Shown here: piece by piece, positions 1 to 8,896 of the stretch
Layout of the letters: each line of letters begins with the position of its first letter
Numbering within the stretch: position 1 is the first letter of the stretch
Position numbers and translations under genes: made by a program
Notes under the pieces: generated by a model
The model's database searches: none
What the model was told of the DNA's origin: nothing
Seen by the model: only the letters and a program-made list of their open reading frames with translations
Source of the DNA: JAFDZV01 sp966128725
Lineage (GTDB): Bacteria; Bacteroidota; Ignavibacteria; OLB7
Assembly (NCBI GenBank): GCA_966128725.1
Contig: CBHYLN010000072.1
Span: 1-26,586 of the forward strand
Reading direction: 5' to 3'
Length of the DNA stretch: 26,586 nt

Positions 1-55
1 ATCACGCATCACGCATCACGCATCACGCATCACGCATCACGCATCACGCATCACG
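1..55. repeat. Heptamer tandem repeat (ATCACGC) at window edge
   Basis: ATCACGC is repeated seven times head to tail, followed by a partial eighth copy (ATCACG). It lies just beyond the 3' end of corA, and its position at the very edge suggests the assembly stopped inside a longer array. Related period-7 repeats (ATAACGC, ATTCCTA types) occur at 2440-2464, 3206-3229 and 18252-18286. Confidence 0.95.
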
Positions 56-62
56 GGCCACA

Positions 63-1091
63 TCACAGCCACTTGCGGCGCTTGAAGTACACGAACATCA
101 CCACCGATACCGCCAGCATGATTCCCCACGCCATCGGATACCCGAAGAACCATCGCAGCTCCGGCATGTTCCACGGCGAGGTATCGGGGTCGAAGTTCAT
201 GCCGTACACGCCGGCGATAAACGTCAGCGGCAGGAAGAACGTGGAGATGATCGCCAGCACCTTCATCACCTCGTTCAGCCGGTTGGAGGTCATCGACAGA
301 TACGCGTCCAGCAGCCCGGTAAGGATGTCGCGGTAGGATTCGGTAAGCTCGGCCGCGCGCACGAGATGGTCGAACACGTTCCGATAGTAGGCGATCTCCT
401 CCTGCGTAATCAGCGCGAACTCCCCGCGCGACAGCCGGTACACCATCTCGCGCTGGTACGTGATCGTGCGGCGCAGCCGGAACACCTGCCGCTTCATCGC
501 CAGCAGCTTGTTCAGCGTGGCGGTCTCCATCCGTCCGAAGATCGCATCCTCCAGCTCCTCGATCCATTCATCGTACGAATCCAGCAGCGGAGTAAGGTCA
601 TCAACGATACTGTCCAGGATCAGGTGGTACACGTAATCCGGCCCGCGCTCCAGATGCACCGGATTCTTCCGGCACGAGCCGGCCACCTGCTCGATCGCGC
701 GGCTGGGCTCGTAGTGATGCGTCACGATGAAGTTCTCGCCCAGGAACACATTCAGTTGCCGGGTGACCACCGTTGGCACCTCGTCCATCGACTCCTGATT
801 CGTTGGCGTGAACCGGATCGGGTTCACCACCGAGAACAGATAATCGCCGTAGTCCTCCACCTTCGGCAGGTGATCGCCCCGGGTGGGGTCCACGCGTTCG
901 CGCCGGCAATCGCCGATCGCCAGCGGATGGAACCCCATCGCACGGTCCAGCACATCATCCTCCTCCTGTTCGGTGGGGTCCGTCATGTCGATCCAGTACA
1001 CCACCGAATCATCGGCCCGCGCGGCCGCAAGTTCCTCCAGTGTTACCGTGCGCAGCTCATCCGTGCCGTTGGTAAGGTAGATGGTGGTCAT
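63..1091 (-). CDS. corA: CorA family magnesium transporter
   Basis: A 342-residue inner-membrane divalent cation channel of the CorA/MIT family, taking up Mg2+ (and possibly Co2+) as a pentamer. The long acidic and charged N-terminal part (about residues 1-275) is the cytoplasmic funnel. Two C-terminal membrane helices follow, and the first ends in the signature YGMNFD (the family GMN selectivity motif). The short segment between the helices is acidic, and the protein ends in a basic KRRKWL tail. Length fits the family. The start is ATG at 1091, which overlaps the stop of the upstream recombinase-like gene by four bases (ATGA), so the two are translationally coupled. Open reading continues upstream of this ATG, but only as an overlap with the recombinase gene. 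Function is confident; the exact ion preference cannot be read from sequence. Confidence 0.95.
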   Translation of the reverse strand: MTTIYLTNGTDELRTVTLEELAAARADDSVVYWIDMTDPTEQEEDDVLDRAMGFHPLAIGDCRRERVDPTRGDHLPKVEDYGDYLFSVVNPIRFTPTNQESMDEVPTVVTRQLNVFLGENFIVTHHYEPSRAIEQVAGSCRKNPVHLERGPDYVYHLILDSIVDDLTPLLDSYDEWIEELEDAIFGRMETATLNKLLAMKRQVFRLRRTITYQREMVYRLSRGEFALITQEEIAYYRNVFDHLVRAAELTESYRDILTGLLDAYLSMTSNRLNEVMKVLAIISTFFLPLTFIAGVYGMNFDPDTSPWNMPELRWFFGYPMAWGIMLAVSVVMFVYFKRRKWL

Positions 1092-2047
1092 GGTTCGGAT
1101 TCGTTTGTCGGGGTTTCGGGCTCGGTTGGCGTGCCGCTTTTGCCGCGGATCTTGAAGTACAGTTGCGCGGTGGGGCGCCACTCGATGCGCATGCGGCGCA
1201 TCACTTCCTCCAGCGAGGCGCCGTTGTCCACCATGATCAGCCCGGCCGTGTGGCGCAGCGAAAACGGCGTAAGCTCGCGGTCGCGATTGCCCTTCACGCC
1301 GCTTTGCCGCAGCCAGCGGCTTACCGCCTCGCGCACGCCGCGCGCGGTCATGCGGGCGCCGTGTGTGCGATTGCTCAGGCTGGCGAACAGCGGGGCATCG
1401 GGCAGGCGTTCCTCGGCGCCGAACCGGCGGGCCAGGTAGTCCTCCAGCGCGGCCTGCGCATCGGGGCTCAGCTCGGCCGTAAGATCCTTCACGGCGCGCC
1501 CCTTGCCCTGCACGCGAAGCGCCATCCCGCCCGGCGTGGGGTACAGATCGGCAACGTCGGCCAGGATACACTCGCGTTCGGAAAGCGCGCAATCCAGCAT
1601 CATCAGGATGATCGCGTAGTCGCGCGTGCCCTGCAGCGAACCGCGCTCAACCGCGCCCAGCAGCGCGCCAATTTCGTCGTAGCTCAGGAACGTGCGCGAG
1701 TGCCGTGTGGGCCGCCGGCCGCCAACCACGCTGGTGGCCGGATTGCCGGCCAGCACCTTGATATCGATCAGGTACTGGCAAAACCGGCGCAGCGCCGAGA
1801 TATACGTGGCCACTGATACGTTCTTCAACCCCTTGCGTTCAACCAGGTACCGGCGGTAGCGCTCCACATCACGCACCCGAAACAGGAACCGTTTGTCGAT
1901 GGGAAACCACTTCAGGAAATCGCGCAGGGCGCGCTGATACGTGCCCCGTGTTTCGGCGCTTTTACGTTCGCACTCGCGAAGAAATCCCTCGTAGTGGTCA
2001 ACAAGCTCCTTCAGCGTGAGCTTGAGCGGGGAGTGGTTTTCGTCCAT
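1088..2047 (-). CDS. Tyrosine recombinase-like protein with degenerate active site
   Basis: A 319-residue protein with the layout of XerC/XerD-type site-specific recombinases: a SAM-like core-binding domain (about residues 10-105, with 'YISALRRFCQYLI') and a phage-integrase catalytic domain (about 115-300). Visible catalytic residues are Lys182 in GKGR, Arg265 in 'TPFSLRHTAG' and the nucleophile candidate Tyr297. Three canonical positions appear lost: the first Arg (usual TGLR) reads ALS with Ser156, the His of HxLRH is Phe262, and the His/Trp nine residues before the tyrosine is Ile288. Arg158 and Trp290 are nearby and could compensate if the alignment shifts. The protein is full length and ends in a hydrophilic tail rich in Thr, Pro and Glu. 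It overlaps corA by four bases and has no clear Shine-Dalgarno site. It may be a chromosomal Xer-like relative with reduced catalysis or a DNA-binding remnant; no attachment site was recognised. Confidence 0.8.
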   Translation of the reverse strand: MDENHSPLKLTLKELVDHYEGFLRECERKSAETRGTYQRALRDFLKWFPIDKRFLFRVRDVERYRRYLVERKGLKNVSVATYISALRRFCQYLIDIKVLAGNPATSVVGGRRPTRHSRTFLSYDEIGALLGAVERGSLQGTRDYAIILMMLDCALSERECILADVADLYPTPGGMALRVQGKGRAVKDLTAELSPDAQAALEDYLARRFGAEERLPDAPLFASLSNRTHGARMTARGVREAVSRWLRQSGVKGNRDRELTPFSLRHTAGLIMVDNGASLEEVMRRMRIEWRPTAQLYFKIRGKSGTPTEPETPTNESEP

Positions 2048-2280
2048 ATGGCAGAGCGAGCGAGCAAGAGAGGGAAGGAGGGATCGGCAAACCGTCGGGC
2101 GGGATCACCGCGCATCTGGTCGGGGATCGCCGGCCATGTGCGTCACGTGCCAACGGCCGCATCGGGAAACGGCGCCGATCGCGCGCCAATCCAGCACTAT
2201 CCGGGAGCGCGCCCAAAATACCGTTATTGCGATTTGAAGGCAAGTGAGGAGAGGAGGGATGTGTGGCGATGTTGGTGACG

Positions 2281-2464
2281 TTCGCGCTGATGCATGCCAA
2301 ACTCGTTGAGTTCAACATGCGAGGCGATGTGCGGCGGTGAACGTGCCGTTTGCGCTGAAACATGCCCAACTCGTTGAGTTCAACATGTGATGCGATATCC
2401 GGCGGTGTCGCTGCCGTTCGCGCTGATGCATGCATCACTCATAACCCAATAACGCATAACGCAG
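2281..2464. repeat. 68-bp repeat array A (2 copies) with heptamer tail
   Basis: Two copies of a 68-69 bp unit whose most conserved part is a small palindrome, AACTCGTTGAGTT (AACTC / GAGTT arms), followed by a conserved CAACATG and then G/C-rich filler ending near GCCGTTnGCGCTG. The palindromes start at 2300 and 2368. The array ends in a period-7 tail (ATCACTC, ATAACCCA, ATAACGC, ATAACGC) at about 2434-2462. The same unit and tail recur at 2896-3229. Confidence 0.85.
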
Positions 2465-2514
2465 CCTCGTTGTCCCGCCCCGATGGGGCTACGCTGACGC
2501 ACGTTGTGATTTCC

Positions 2515-2895
2515 CCCAGGCCGTTGGCCTGGGCTGGCTTGTTGAGCGCCGTTGGCGCATGGATGCCGGATATCTGGGATCGTCGGTCCGTTGCGTTGGT
2601 GCGTTAGCGTTGGTGGCGGTTGCGTCGGTGCATTTGCGTCGGTGCCGTTTGTGTTGGCGATGGTTGCGTCGGTCCGTTGCGTTGGTGGCGGTTGCGTCGA
2701 TCCGTTGCGTTGGTGGCGGTTGCGTCGACCTGTTGCGTTGGCGCAGTTGCGTCGATCCCGAACGGCCGCCAACCGTGCGTTCAGCTCAGGCCGAAGGCCT
2801 GCGGCAAGCCAGCCCAGGGCAAGCGAGGAACGAGCGCCGCCCTGGGCATGGAATCGAATGGTGAAACAGCCCTGCAAGGGCGGCACAAAGTGCCG
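2515..2895. repeat. Hairpin-rich inverted-repeat element with 28-bp minisatellite
   Basis: The left end is a hairpin, CCCAGGCC-GTT-GGCCTGGG (2515-2533). The right part has CAGGCC-GAA-GGCCTG (2787-2801), GCCCT-GCA-AGGGC (2869-2881) and CGGCAC-AAA-GTGCCG (2881-2895). A 14-bp inverted repeat, CCTGGGCTGGCTTG at 2528-2541 against its complement at 2805-2818, brackets the middle. Between them three tandem 28-bp copies (2662-2689, 2690-2717, 2718-2745; core GTTGCGTCG and CCGTTGCGTTGG) follow more degenerate copies from about 2580. No transposase gene is present, so this looks like a non-autonomous or REP-like repeat. Confidence 0.75.
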
Positions 2896-3229
2896 TTCGG
2901 TGCCGTCGCTGCCGATTGCGCTGGTGCATGCATAACTCGTTGAGTTAGACATGTGATACAATATTTGGCGGTGTCGCTGCCGTTCGGGGCCGCTGCATGC
3001 CCAACTCGTTGAGTTAATCATGCGATACGATTTTTGGCGCCGTCGCTGCCGTTCGGGGCCACCGCATGCCCAACTCGTTGAGGTAGACATGCGATGCGAT
3101 GTGCGGCGCCGTTGCTGCCGATTGCGCTGAAGCATGCCCAACTCGTTGAGTTCAACATGTGAGGTGATGTGCGGCGGTGAACGTGCCGTTTGCGCTGATG
3201 CATGCATAACCCAATAACGCATAACGCAG
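2896..3229. repeat. 68-69-bp repeat array B (4 copies) with heptamer tail
   Basis: Four direct copies of the unit seen in array A, with the AACTCGTTGAG palindrome at 2934, 3003, 3072 and 3140 (spacings 69, 69, 68). One copy carries GAGGT instead of GAGTT. Filler between palindromes is also conserved between copies, so it is not a repeat-spacer array. The array ends with the tail ATAACCCA-ATAACGC-ATAACGC (3206-3229), identical to the end of array A. Confidence 0.85.
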
Positions 3230-3254
3230 ATCGCATACGTACATTTGGCGCCGG

Positions 3255-3737
3255 ATGGCTGGTTTCCGCGGACACATATCGATTGCGGTGATTGCAGGCG
3301 TTGCGCTGGCGGTTGGCCTGGGTTACAGCTCGCTGGCGGTTGGCATGCCGCTGGAGGAGCGTCTTATCAAGGGCGTGGTGATCGTGTGGCTTGCGGTGTT
3401 GTTCGGGCTGTTCCCGGATATCGACATCAAGAGCAAGGGCCAGATGCTGTATTACCGGCTGTTCTTCGCCCTGGATCTGGGCCTGCTGTTGCTGGGGCGG
3501 TATCAGGACGCCGCGTTCCTGGGCTTCCTGGCGCTGATCCCGATCATCAGCCGCCATCGTGGCTGGACCCACACATTCTGGGCCATGGTGCTGGTGCCGC
3601 TGCCCATCCTGGCCGGGCCGATGTACATCGCGCGGAGTACTACCACTGAAGGGTTGCCGTACTATCTTGCGGCGGTTGCCGGATATTTCAGCCATCTGCT
3701 TGTCGACGGTACGTTCGCGCGCAAACGGACGGGGTAG
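3255..3737 (+). CDS. YdjM/DUF457-like membrane-bound metal-dependent hydrolase
   Basis: A 160-residue integral membrane protein of the YdjM/DUF457 group (annotated as inner-membrane metal-dependent hydrolases; the substrate is unknown). The family's metal-ligand motifs are all visible in order: an N-terminal His (FRGHISIAV), 'LFPDIDIKSKG', 'HRGWTHTFW' and the C-terminal 'GYFSHLLVDGTF'. Four or five hydrophobic helices lie between them (about residues 8-30, 38-55, 68-82, 86-100 and 108-125). Length is typical. The ATG at 3255 gives the N-terminal His motif in its usual place; no strong ribosome site precedes it. It is the first gene after the repeat region and is followed at 217 bases by a small ORF coupled to recO. 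The hydrolase name is family-based, not demonstrated here. Confidence 0.85.
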   Translation: MAGFRGHISIAVIAGVALAVGLGYSSLAVGMPLEERLIKGVVIVWLAVLFGLFPDIDIKSKGQMLYYRLFFALDLGLLLLGRYQDAAFLGFLALIPIISRHRGWTHTFWAMVLVPLPILAGPMYIARSTTTEGLPYYLAAVAGYFSHLLVDGTFARKRTG

Positions 3738-3924
3738 CGGGCCGTGGAAATGCCGGTGGGTCGTCGCGCGGGCTGCCAACCGGGCCGACGTTGGATCGGT
3801 GGTGGGGGGGCTGTGGCGGGCGGCGGCAAATTCTTCAGGCGGCCTAAACTACCGGGCGGGATGCGCCGTCGTATCGAACGGTTTCAGCGCGTGCATCGGC
3901 CGGCGGCGGCGCGGTGCCAGGCGA

Positions 3925-3950
3925 ACAATCTCTCTTTCTTTCTCTCTCTG
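3925..3950. repeat. Polypyrimidine (CT-rich) tract
   Basis: A nearly pure C/T stretch (CTCTC and TTTCTTT runs) ends about five bases before the ATG of the 53-codon ORF. It occupies the place of a ribosome-binding site and contains no purine-rich Shine-Dalgarno signal. Confidence 0.6.
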
Positions 3951-3954
3951 CACG

Positions 3955-4116
3955 ATGAACGATCAACTGACTCTTGGCGGGATGATGCTTGCGGTGGTGG
4001 CCACAACGCTTGGCCTTCTGTGGTTTGCCGGTGTTCGTGCCAGTCGCGCGCAGGCGGAGCAGAAGCTTCGGCCGGTGCGGGTGGAGCGCCGCCAGGAGCG
4101 GGGCCGCCGGCGGTGA
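3955..4116 (+). CDS. Small single-helix membrane protein upstream of recO
   Basis: A predicted 53-residue peptide with a short polar N-terminus (MNDQLTLGG), one hydrophobic helix (about residues 9-26) and a strongly basic Arg-rich tail (RPVRVERRQERGRRR). That gives a single-pass inner-membrane topology with a positive cytoplasmic end. I do not recognise a family. Its stop overlaps the GTG start of recO (GTGA), and an AGGAG at 4094-4098 inside it can serve recO, which argues that it is translated and couples recO expression. The weak point is the absence of a Shine-Dalgarno site in front of its own ATG. Confidence 0.55.
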   Translation: MNDQLTLGGMMLAVVATTLGLLWFAGVRASRAQAEQKLRPVRVERRQERGRRR

Positions 4117-4892
4117 TTGTCAAAACCGACGCGGTGGTGCTTGGCGCGCGACGTTTTCGCGAGTCCAGCAAGATCATGGTGCTGTACACGCGCGAGTTCG
4201 GCCGCATCAGCGTTGTGGCCCGCGGTGTGATGCAGCCCAAGAATCGCCTTGGCTGGATCCTTCAGCCGATGGCTCATCTGTCGGTGTTGTTCTATCGCAA
4301 GGAAGGTCGTGACCTTCAGAATCTTTCCTCGGCCGAAACGCTTACCCGCCAGGGCGTGTTGCACGAAAGTCTGGACAGGATGGCGGCCGGGATGGCGATC
4401 GTGGAGCTTGTGAACGCGGCGGTGCACGATGAGGACCGCAACGAGCAACTGTTCGAGGCGCTTGCCACCGCAATCCAACTGCTGAACGAGCCGGCCGCCC
4501 ACGCAACCAGCGTACAGCTCTGGTTCGTGTTGCGCATCGCCGATCTGCTTGGATACGCGATAAACCTTTCGGGGTGTGGCGTGTGTGATGAGGCGATCGC
4601 CGAGCGCGAGGTGATCCCCTTCAACATTGCCGTTGGCGCGCCGTTATGCCGTGTACACGAGGAGGCGATGGCCTGGCAGCCGATTTCGCTTGCGGCGTAC
4701 CGCGCGTTACGGCATATCGAATCGATGGAAGTGGCGCTGGCCGCCGCCGAGCCGGTTGCCGCCGCGCACGCCTCGGAACTTCTGGACGTTCTTACGTCTT
4801 TTATACGTTACCATGTTGAGGGGATGCGTCGGTTGAAGGTGGGCCGCGTATCGGCGCGGATGCTTGGCAACGACGTCGGCGCCCGCGGATAA
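4113..4892 (+). CDS. recO: DNA repair protein RecO
   Basis: A 259-residue recombination mediator of the RecFOR pathway, which anneals DNA and loads RecA on SSB-coated single strands. The N-terminal OB-fold is clear ('VIVKTDAVVLGARRFRES', 'VLYTREFGRISVVARG'), followed by the alpha-helical domain. A zinc-site arrangement is visible: Cys155 and Cys158 (CGVC), then Cys179 and His182 (LCRVH). The start is the GTG at 4113. An in-frame upstream extension exists but would run through an unrelated region, and family alignment begins at this valine. The stop of the 53-codon ORF overlaps the start. The next gene (htrA) begins 188 bases on, so recO probably ends this transcript, although no hairpin terminator was seen directly after it. 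Confidence 0.92.
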   Translation: MIVKTDAVVLGARRFRESSKIMVLYTREFGRISVVARGVMQPKNRLGWILQPMAHLSVLFYRKEGRDLQNLSSAETLTRQGVLHESLDRMAAGMAIVELVNAAVHDEDRNEQLFEALATAIQLLNEPAAHATSVQLWFVLRIADLLGYAINLSGCGVCDEAIAEREVIPFNIAVGAPLCRVHEEAMAWQPISLAAYRALRHIESMEVALAAAEPVAAAHASELLDVLTSFIRYHVEGMRRLKVGRVSARMLGNDVGARG

Positions 4893-4993
4893 CCCCATCG
4901 CGGACCCAACAACCCCTGATTGGGCATACGATCTATCATCGCGATATCATGTAACCTGGCTAGTTTGTGCACCGTACTGTATCCTCACTTGCT

Positions 4994-5037
4994 GCCACGG
5001 CACGTATTGAATGGCAACGTGTGCACGGTGCCGTGGC
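4994..5037 (+). promoter_or_regulatory. Inverted repeat in the htrA leader
   Basis: A perfect 10-bp inverted repeat, GCCACGGCAC (4994-5003) and GTGCCGTGGC (5028-5037), is separated by 24 bases in the 188-base gap upstream of htrA. It could be a leader stem-loop or a spaced operator. The role is inferred. Confidence 0.4.
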
Positions 5038-5045
5038 GATGTGAC

Positions 5046-5061
5046 AATTCACCGGTGAATT
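5046..5061. promoter_or_regulatory. Perfect 16-bp palindrome before htrA (candidate operator)
   Basis: AATTCACCGGTGAATT is a perfect 16-bp palindrome ending 19 bases before the htrA ATG and just upstream of its GGGAGA ribosome site. A dimeric repressor site or a translation-blocking stem would both fit. No regulator is recognised. Confidence 0.5.
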
Positions 5062-5080
5062 CTGAACGGGAGAAAGAGCA

Positions 5081-6616
<1,536 letters not shown>

Positions 6617-6666
6617 CGGTAAGCCCGCCCGGCGCCCGCCCTGTGCGGGGTTGCCGGCCGACAATC

Positions 6667-6711
6667 AAAACGCCCGAGCCGATCGTGTTGATCGACTCGG
6701 GCGTTTGTTTT
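6667..6711. terminator. Bidirectional intrinsic terminator
   Basis: CGCCCGAG-C-CGATC (6671-6684) pairs with GATCG-A-CTCGGGCG (6690-6703) around a GTGTT loop, followed by TTTGTTTT on the plus strand. AAAA on the 5' side gives a T-tract on the minus strand. It lies between the convergent htrA (plus) and S15 hydrolase (minus) genes and can serve both. Confidence 0.9.
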
Positions 6712-6892
6712 GGTGCGCCATGCCCGGCGCGTGGCTGGCTGCGTGGTATGAATCCCATGCCCCCCTTACGCAACCGCCGCTTGCCGTACGCGTGTGGCGC
6801 ATGTGCCGACGACGCGGGCATCGGTTGGGCCGCCTGCCCGGCGCCCGCGCATCCGTGAGCCGGGCGCCCGCGTTCAACCCGGCGTCACTGCC

Positions 6893-8785
6893 TTAGCGGA
6901 TCACCACGAACCTGCCGACGGCGATGCCCGTGGCACGCACGGCGCGGATGAAATAGGCGCCGGCGGCCAGGCCGTCTGTTTGCACTACCGCCTCGCCGAC
7001 AGCTCCCGGCACGGCCAACACGATGCGGCCGGCAAGGTCCGTGATATCGATGCGCGCGGGTTCGTCGCCAATCGGAATGTGAAGCGTGTGGCCCGCAGCA
7101 ACCGGCGAGCCGGGCACCACAAGCCGTGTGGGCAGCGCCGGTGCAGCAGGTCCGGCCACCGAGGCCGGGCCTGTGTTGGCCGTGTACAGCGTAAGGCAAC
7201 TCTGTGCCTCGGGGGCCGCGCCGTTGCCCGGCACGCTGAACAGCGTATCGTTCGCGGTTTCCTGCGGCGCGTACGCCGAGCGCCCGAACTCGCCGGCGGG
7301 GCGTTGCAGTGCAAGCACGCCGCCGGGCATCCCGAACTTCAGGATGGCGCGGATGCGATGGCCCCGGGGCACGCTGTACAGTTGCGGGGCAAGGTCGTAG
7401 TTGATCGTGCGCGGCGTGCGTGGCTCGGCGTTGCCAAGGCGCACCTGATACGCTCCGCGGCAGATCGGCTTTGCGGCGCCGGCGGAATCCACGTCGTACA
7501 GCAGCACGTTTGCCTGGTAGTTGCGTCCGCTGGAGGAAACCGTAAGGTGTGCGCGCGCGCCAACCAACAGCAGCGGCTGGGCTAGCGGCTGCGAGGTAAA
7601 TCCGTAGCCGTCGTTTGTGACGTCCTTGATGTACGTCGCGGCCAGCACCAGTGGCCCGTGGTCCGCGCTCTCGGTCAGTTGGCCGCCGGGCGCAAGGAAC
7701 AGACGTGTGCCTGCGCGTTCGGCCGGCAGCTCCGGCGGGGTGAACTGGTCCAGTTGCGCGATGCTCAGCCAGCGCAGCAACTGCGTGCCGTTGTCGTACA
7801 GGGCCACGGCGGAGTCGGGCGCCATGATCGTCTCGCGCGTATCGTCCTTCAGCCAGTACCGATAGAACCGCAGTGTTTGCGCGAATCGCAGCGCGGCGGT
7901 TGCGCTGTCAACCGGCAGCGCGTGCCCGGCGTTGAACAGCAGCAGCTTGCGCGCGCCTTGCAGCGCCCGGAATGCCCGCAGCGGCTCCTCCGGCGCGAAC
8001 AACTCGTCGTGCCAGGCGCATTGCATAAACACGGGCGTCGCCAATCGTGCGATCGCCTGCTCGAAATCGTACGGCAGCAGCGTTGTGTGCAGGTGTTCGT
8101 AGCGGTCGTTAGCCAGGTCGTTGTATACCGTATCACCAAGCAATGGCCCCATGTTCACCAGGTTCAGCGAGCGCGCCGTGTACAACAACAGCATCATGCC
8201 GTAGTTGGTGCAGCCGTTGAACGTAAAGCTGCGGCTGTAGTGTGGCACCGCGATCATCGGCACGATGCAGCGTAACGGAGCGCCGGTTGCGGCCAATCCC
8301 CAGGCGGTGAGCCCGCCCTGCGAAATCCCCTCGGCGGCGATGCGGCTGGTGTCGACATCTCCGCGCGCGCGCATCCAGGCCAGAATCTCGTGTGCGTCGC
8401 GCAATTCGCGATCGCCGGTTATCCAGTTCGTGAACCCGCCGGACATCGTTGCCTGATTGGGCCGGCCCTGGCCGCGCACCGAATACGCCACGCAGAAATA
8501 TCCGCTGTCGGCGTAGAGGGGGCCGTACGAGCCCGGCGCAACATCGCGCGAGCCCGCGAAGCCGTGAATCAACAGGATGGCAGGGAAGCCGCCGCTGGGC
8601 GGCGCGGCTGTTGGGCGGTAATACGCAACGCTGAGCACCACGCCGTCGCTGGCGGTGAAGGTGGTATCCACGCGGGTGGCGGCGGCATGTGTGGTTATCA
8701 GCAGCAGCGCCGCGAACGCGGCGGCCAGTGTTGTTGCCCAACGGCATCCCACAGGCGCCAGGCCTGATGATTGATGGAGTGTCAT
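6893..8785 (-). CDS. Secreted S15-type alpha/beta hydrolase with T9SS-like C-terminal domain
   Basis: A 630-residue exported hydrolase of the CocE / X-Pro dipeptidyl-peptidase (S15) group, probably a peptidase or esterase. A signal peptide (residues 1-36, hydrophobic core 'TTLAAAFAALLLI', AxA-type site) leads into an alpha/beta-hydrolase fold. The triad candidates are Ser155 in GISQGG, Asp260 in AWHDELF and His288 in NAGHALP. A middle beta-rich domain (about 350-520) resembles the X-Pro dipeptidase C-terminal jelly roll. The last 75 residues (from 'VVPGSPVAAGHTL' through 'IDITDLAGRIVL' to 'GLAAGAYFIRAV') have the type A T9SS sorting-domain pattern, which suggests transport across the outer membrane. 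A GTG 15 bases upstream is also open, but it falls in the hairpin at 8800-8832, so the ATG at 8785 is preferred. Substrate is not predictable. Confidence 0.85.
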   Translation of the reverse strand: MTLHQSSGLAPVGCRWATTLAAAFAALLLITTHAAATRVDTTFTASDGVVLSVAYYRPTAAPPSGGFPAILLIHGFAGSRDVAPGSYGPLYADSGYFCVAYSVRGQGRPNQATMSGGFTNWITGDRELRDAHEILAWMRARGDVDTSRIAAEGISQGGLTAWGLAATGAPLRCIVPMIAVPHYSRSFTFNGCTNYGMMLLLYTARSLNLVNMGPLLGDTVYNDLANDRYEHLHTTLLPYDFEQAIARLATPVFMQCAWHDELFAPEEPLRAFRALQGARKLLLFNAGHALPVDSATAALRFAQTLRFYRYWLKDDTRETIMAPDSAVALYDNGTQLLRWLSIAQLDQFTPPELPAERAGTRLFLAPGGQLTESADHGPLVLAATYIKDVTNDGYGFTSQPLAQPLLLVGARAHLTVSSSGRNYQANVLLYDVDSAGAAKPICRGAYQVRLGNAEPRTPRTINYDLAPQLYSVPRGHRIRAILKFGMPGGVLALQRPAGEFGRSAYAPQETANDTLFSVPGNGAAPEAQSCLTLYTANTGPASVAGPAAPALPTRLVVPGSPVAAGHTLHIPIGDEPARIDITDLAGRIVLAVPGAVGEAVVQTDGLAAGAYFIRAVRATGIAVGRFVVIR

Positions 8786-8799
8786 GCCCGAAACATACA

Positions 8800-8832
8800 C
8801 AACCCCGGCACACGCTAGGCGTGCCGGGGTTG
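8800..8832 (-). terminator. Hairpin between the Cys-rich gene and the S15 hydrolase
   Basis: A perfect 12-bp stem (CAACCCCGGCAC at 8800-8811 with its complement at 8821-8832) has a nine-base loop. It lies 65 bases after the stop of the Cys-rich gene and ends 14 bases before the S15 start. The T-run after it is poor on the minus strand (TGTATGTTTC), so it may be a weak terminator, an attenuator or a 5' stabilising stem. Confidence 0.6.
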
Positions 8833-8896
8833 CTCAATTAATACTCAGATGGTTCGGGATTGGCCGTACCCAGCAGCATTAGGAGATAGCCGCCTT

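Larger units (their letters stand above)
2048..3254. other. 1.2-kb gene-free repeat region
   Basis: No credible gene is present here. Open frames on both strands are translations of the repeats, with no start signals and no recognisable domains. The stretch holds a spacer (2048-2280), a two-copy array of a 68-bp unit (2281-2464), a hairpin-rich element with a 28-bp minisatellite (2515-2895) and a four-copy array of the same 68-69 bp unit (2896-3229). It lies between the 5' end of the recombinase gene (minus) and the 5' end of the hydrolase gene (plus), so promoters for both divergent transcripts should be in it, but I could not place them. Confidence 0.8.

Noticed and set aside
1092..1592. 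N-terminal extension of CorA
   Set aside because: The frame is open for 167 more codons, but it lies wholly inside the recombinase gene and encodes Arg/Ala-rich filler; CorA similarity begins at the ATG at 1091.
2380..3222. Long open frames across the repeat region (for example the 280-codon minus-strand frame)
   Set aside because: They translate repeats into recurring phrases, lack ribosome sites and domains, and arise because GC-rich repeats have few stop codons.
2281..3229. CRISPR array
   Set aside because: The regular 68-69 bp period invited the idea, but the stretch between palindromes is conserved from copy to copy rather than unique, there are only two and four units, and no cas genes are nearby.
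3744..4112. N-terminal extension of RecO
   Set aside because: It contains no RecO sequence and covers the 53-codon ORF and the CT tract; the GTG at 4113 matches the family start.
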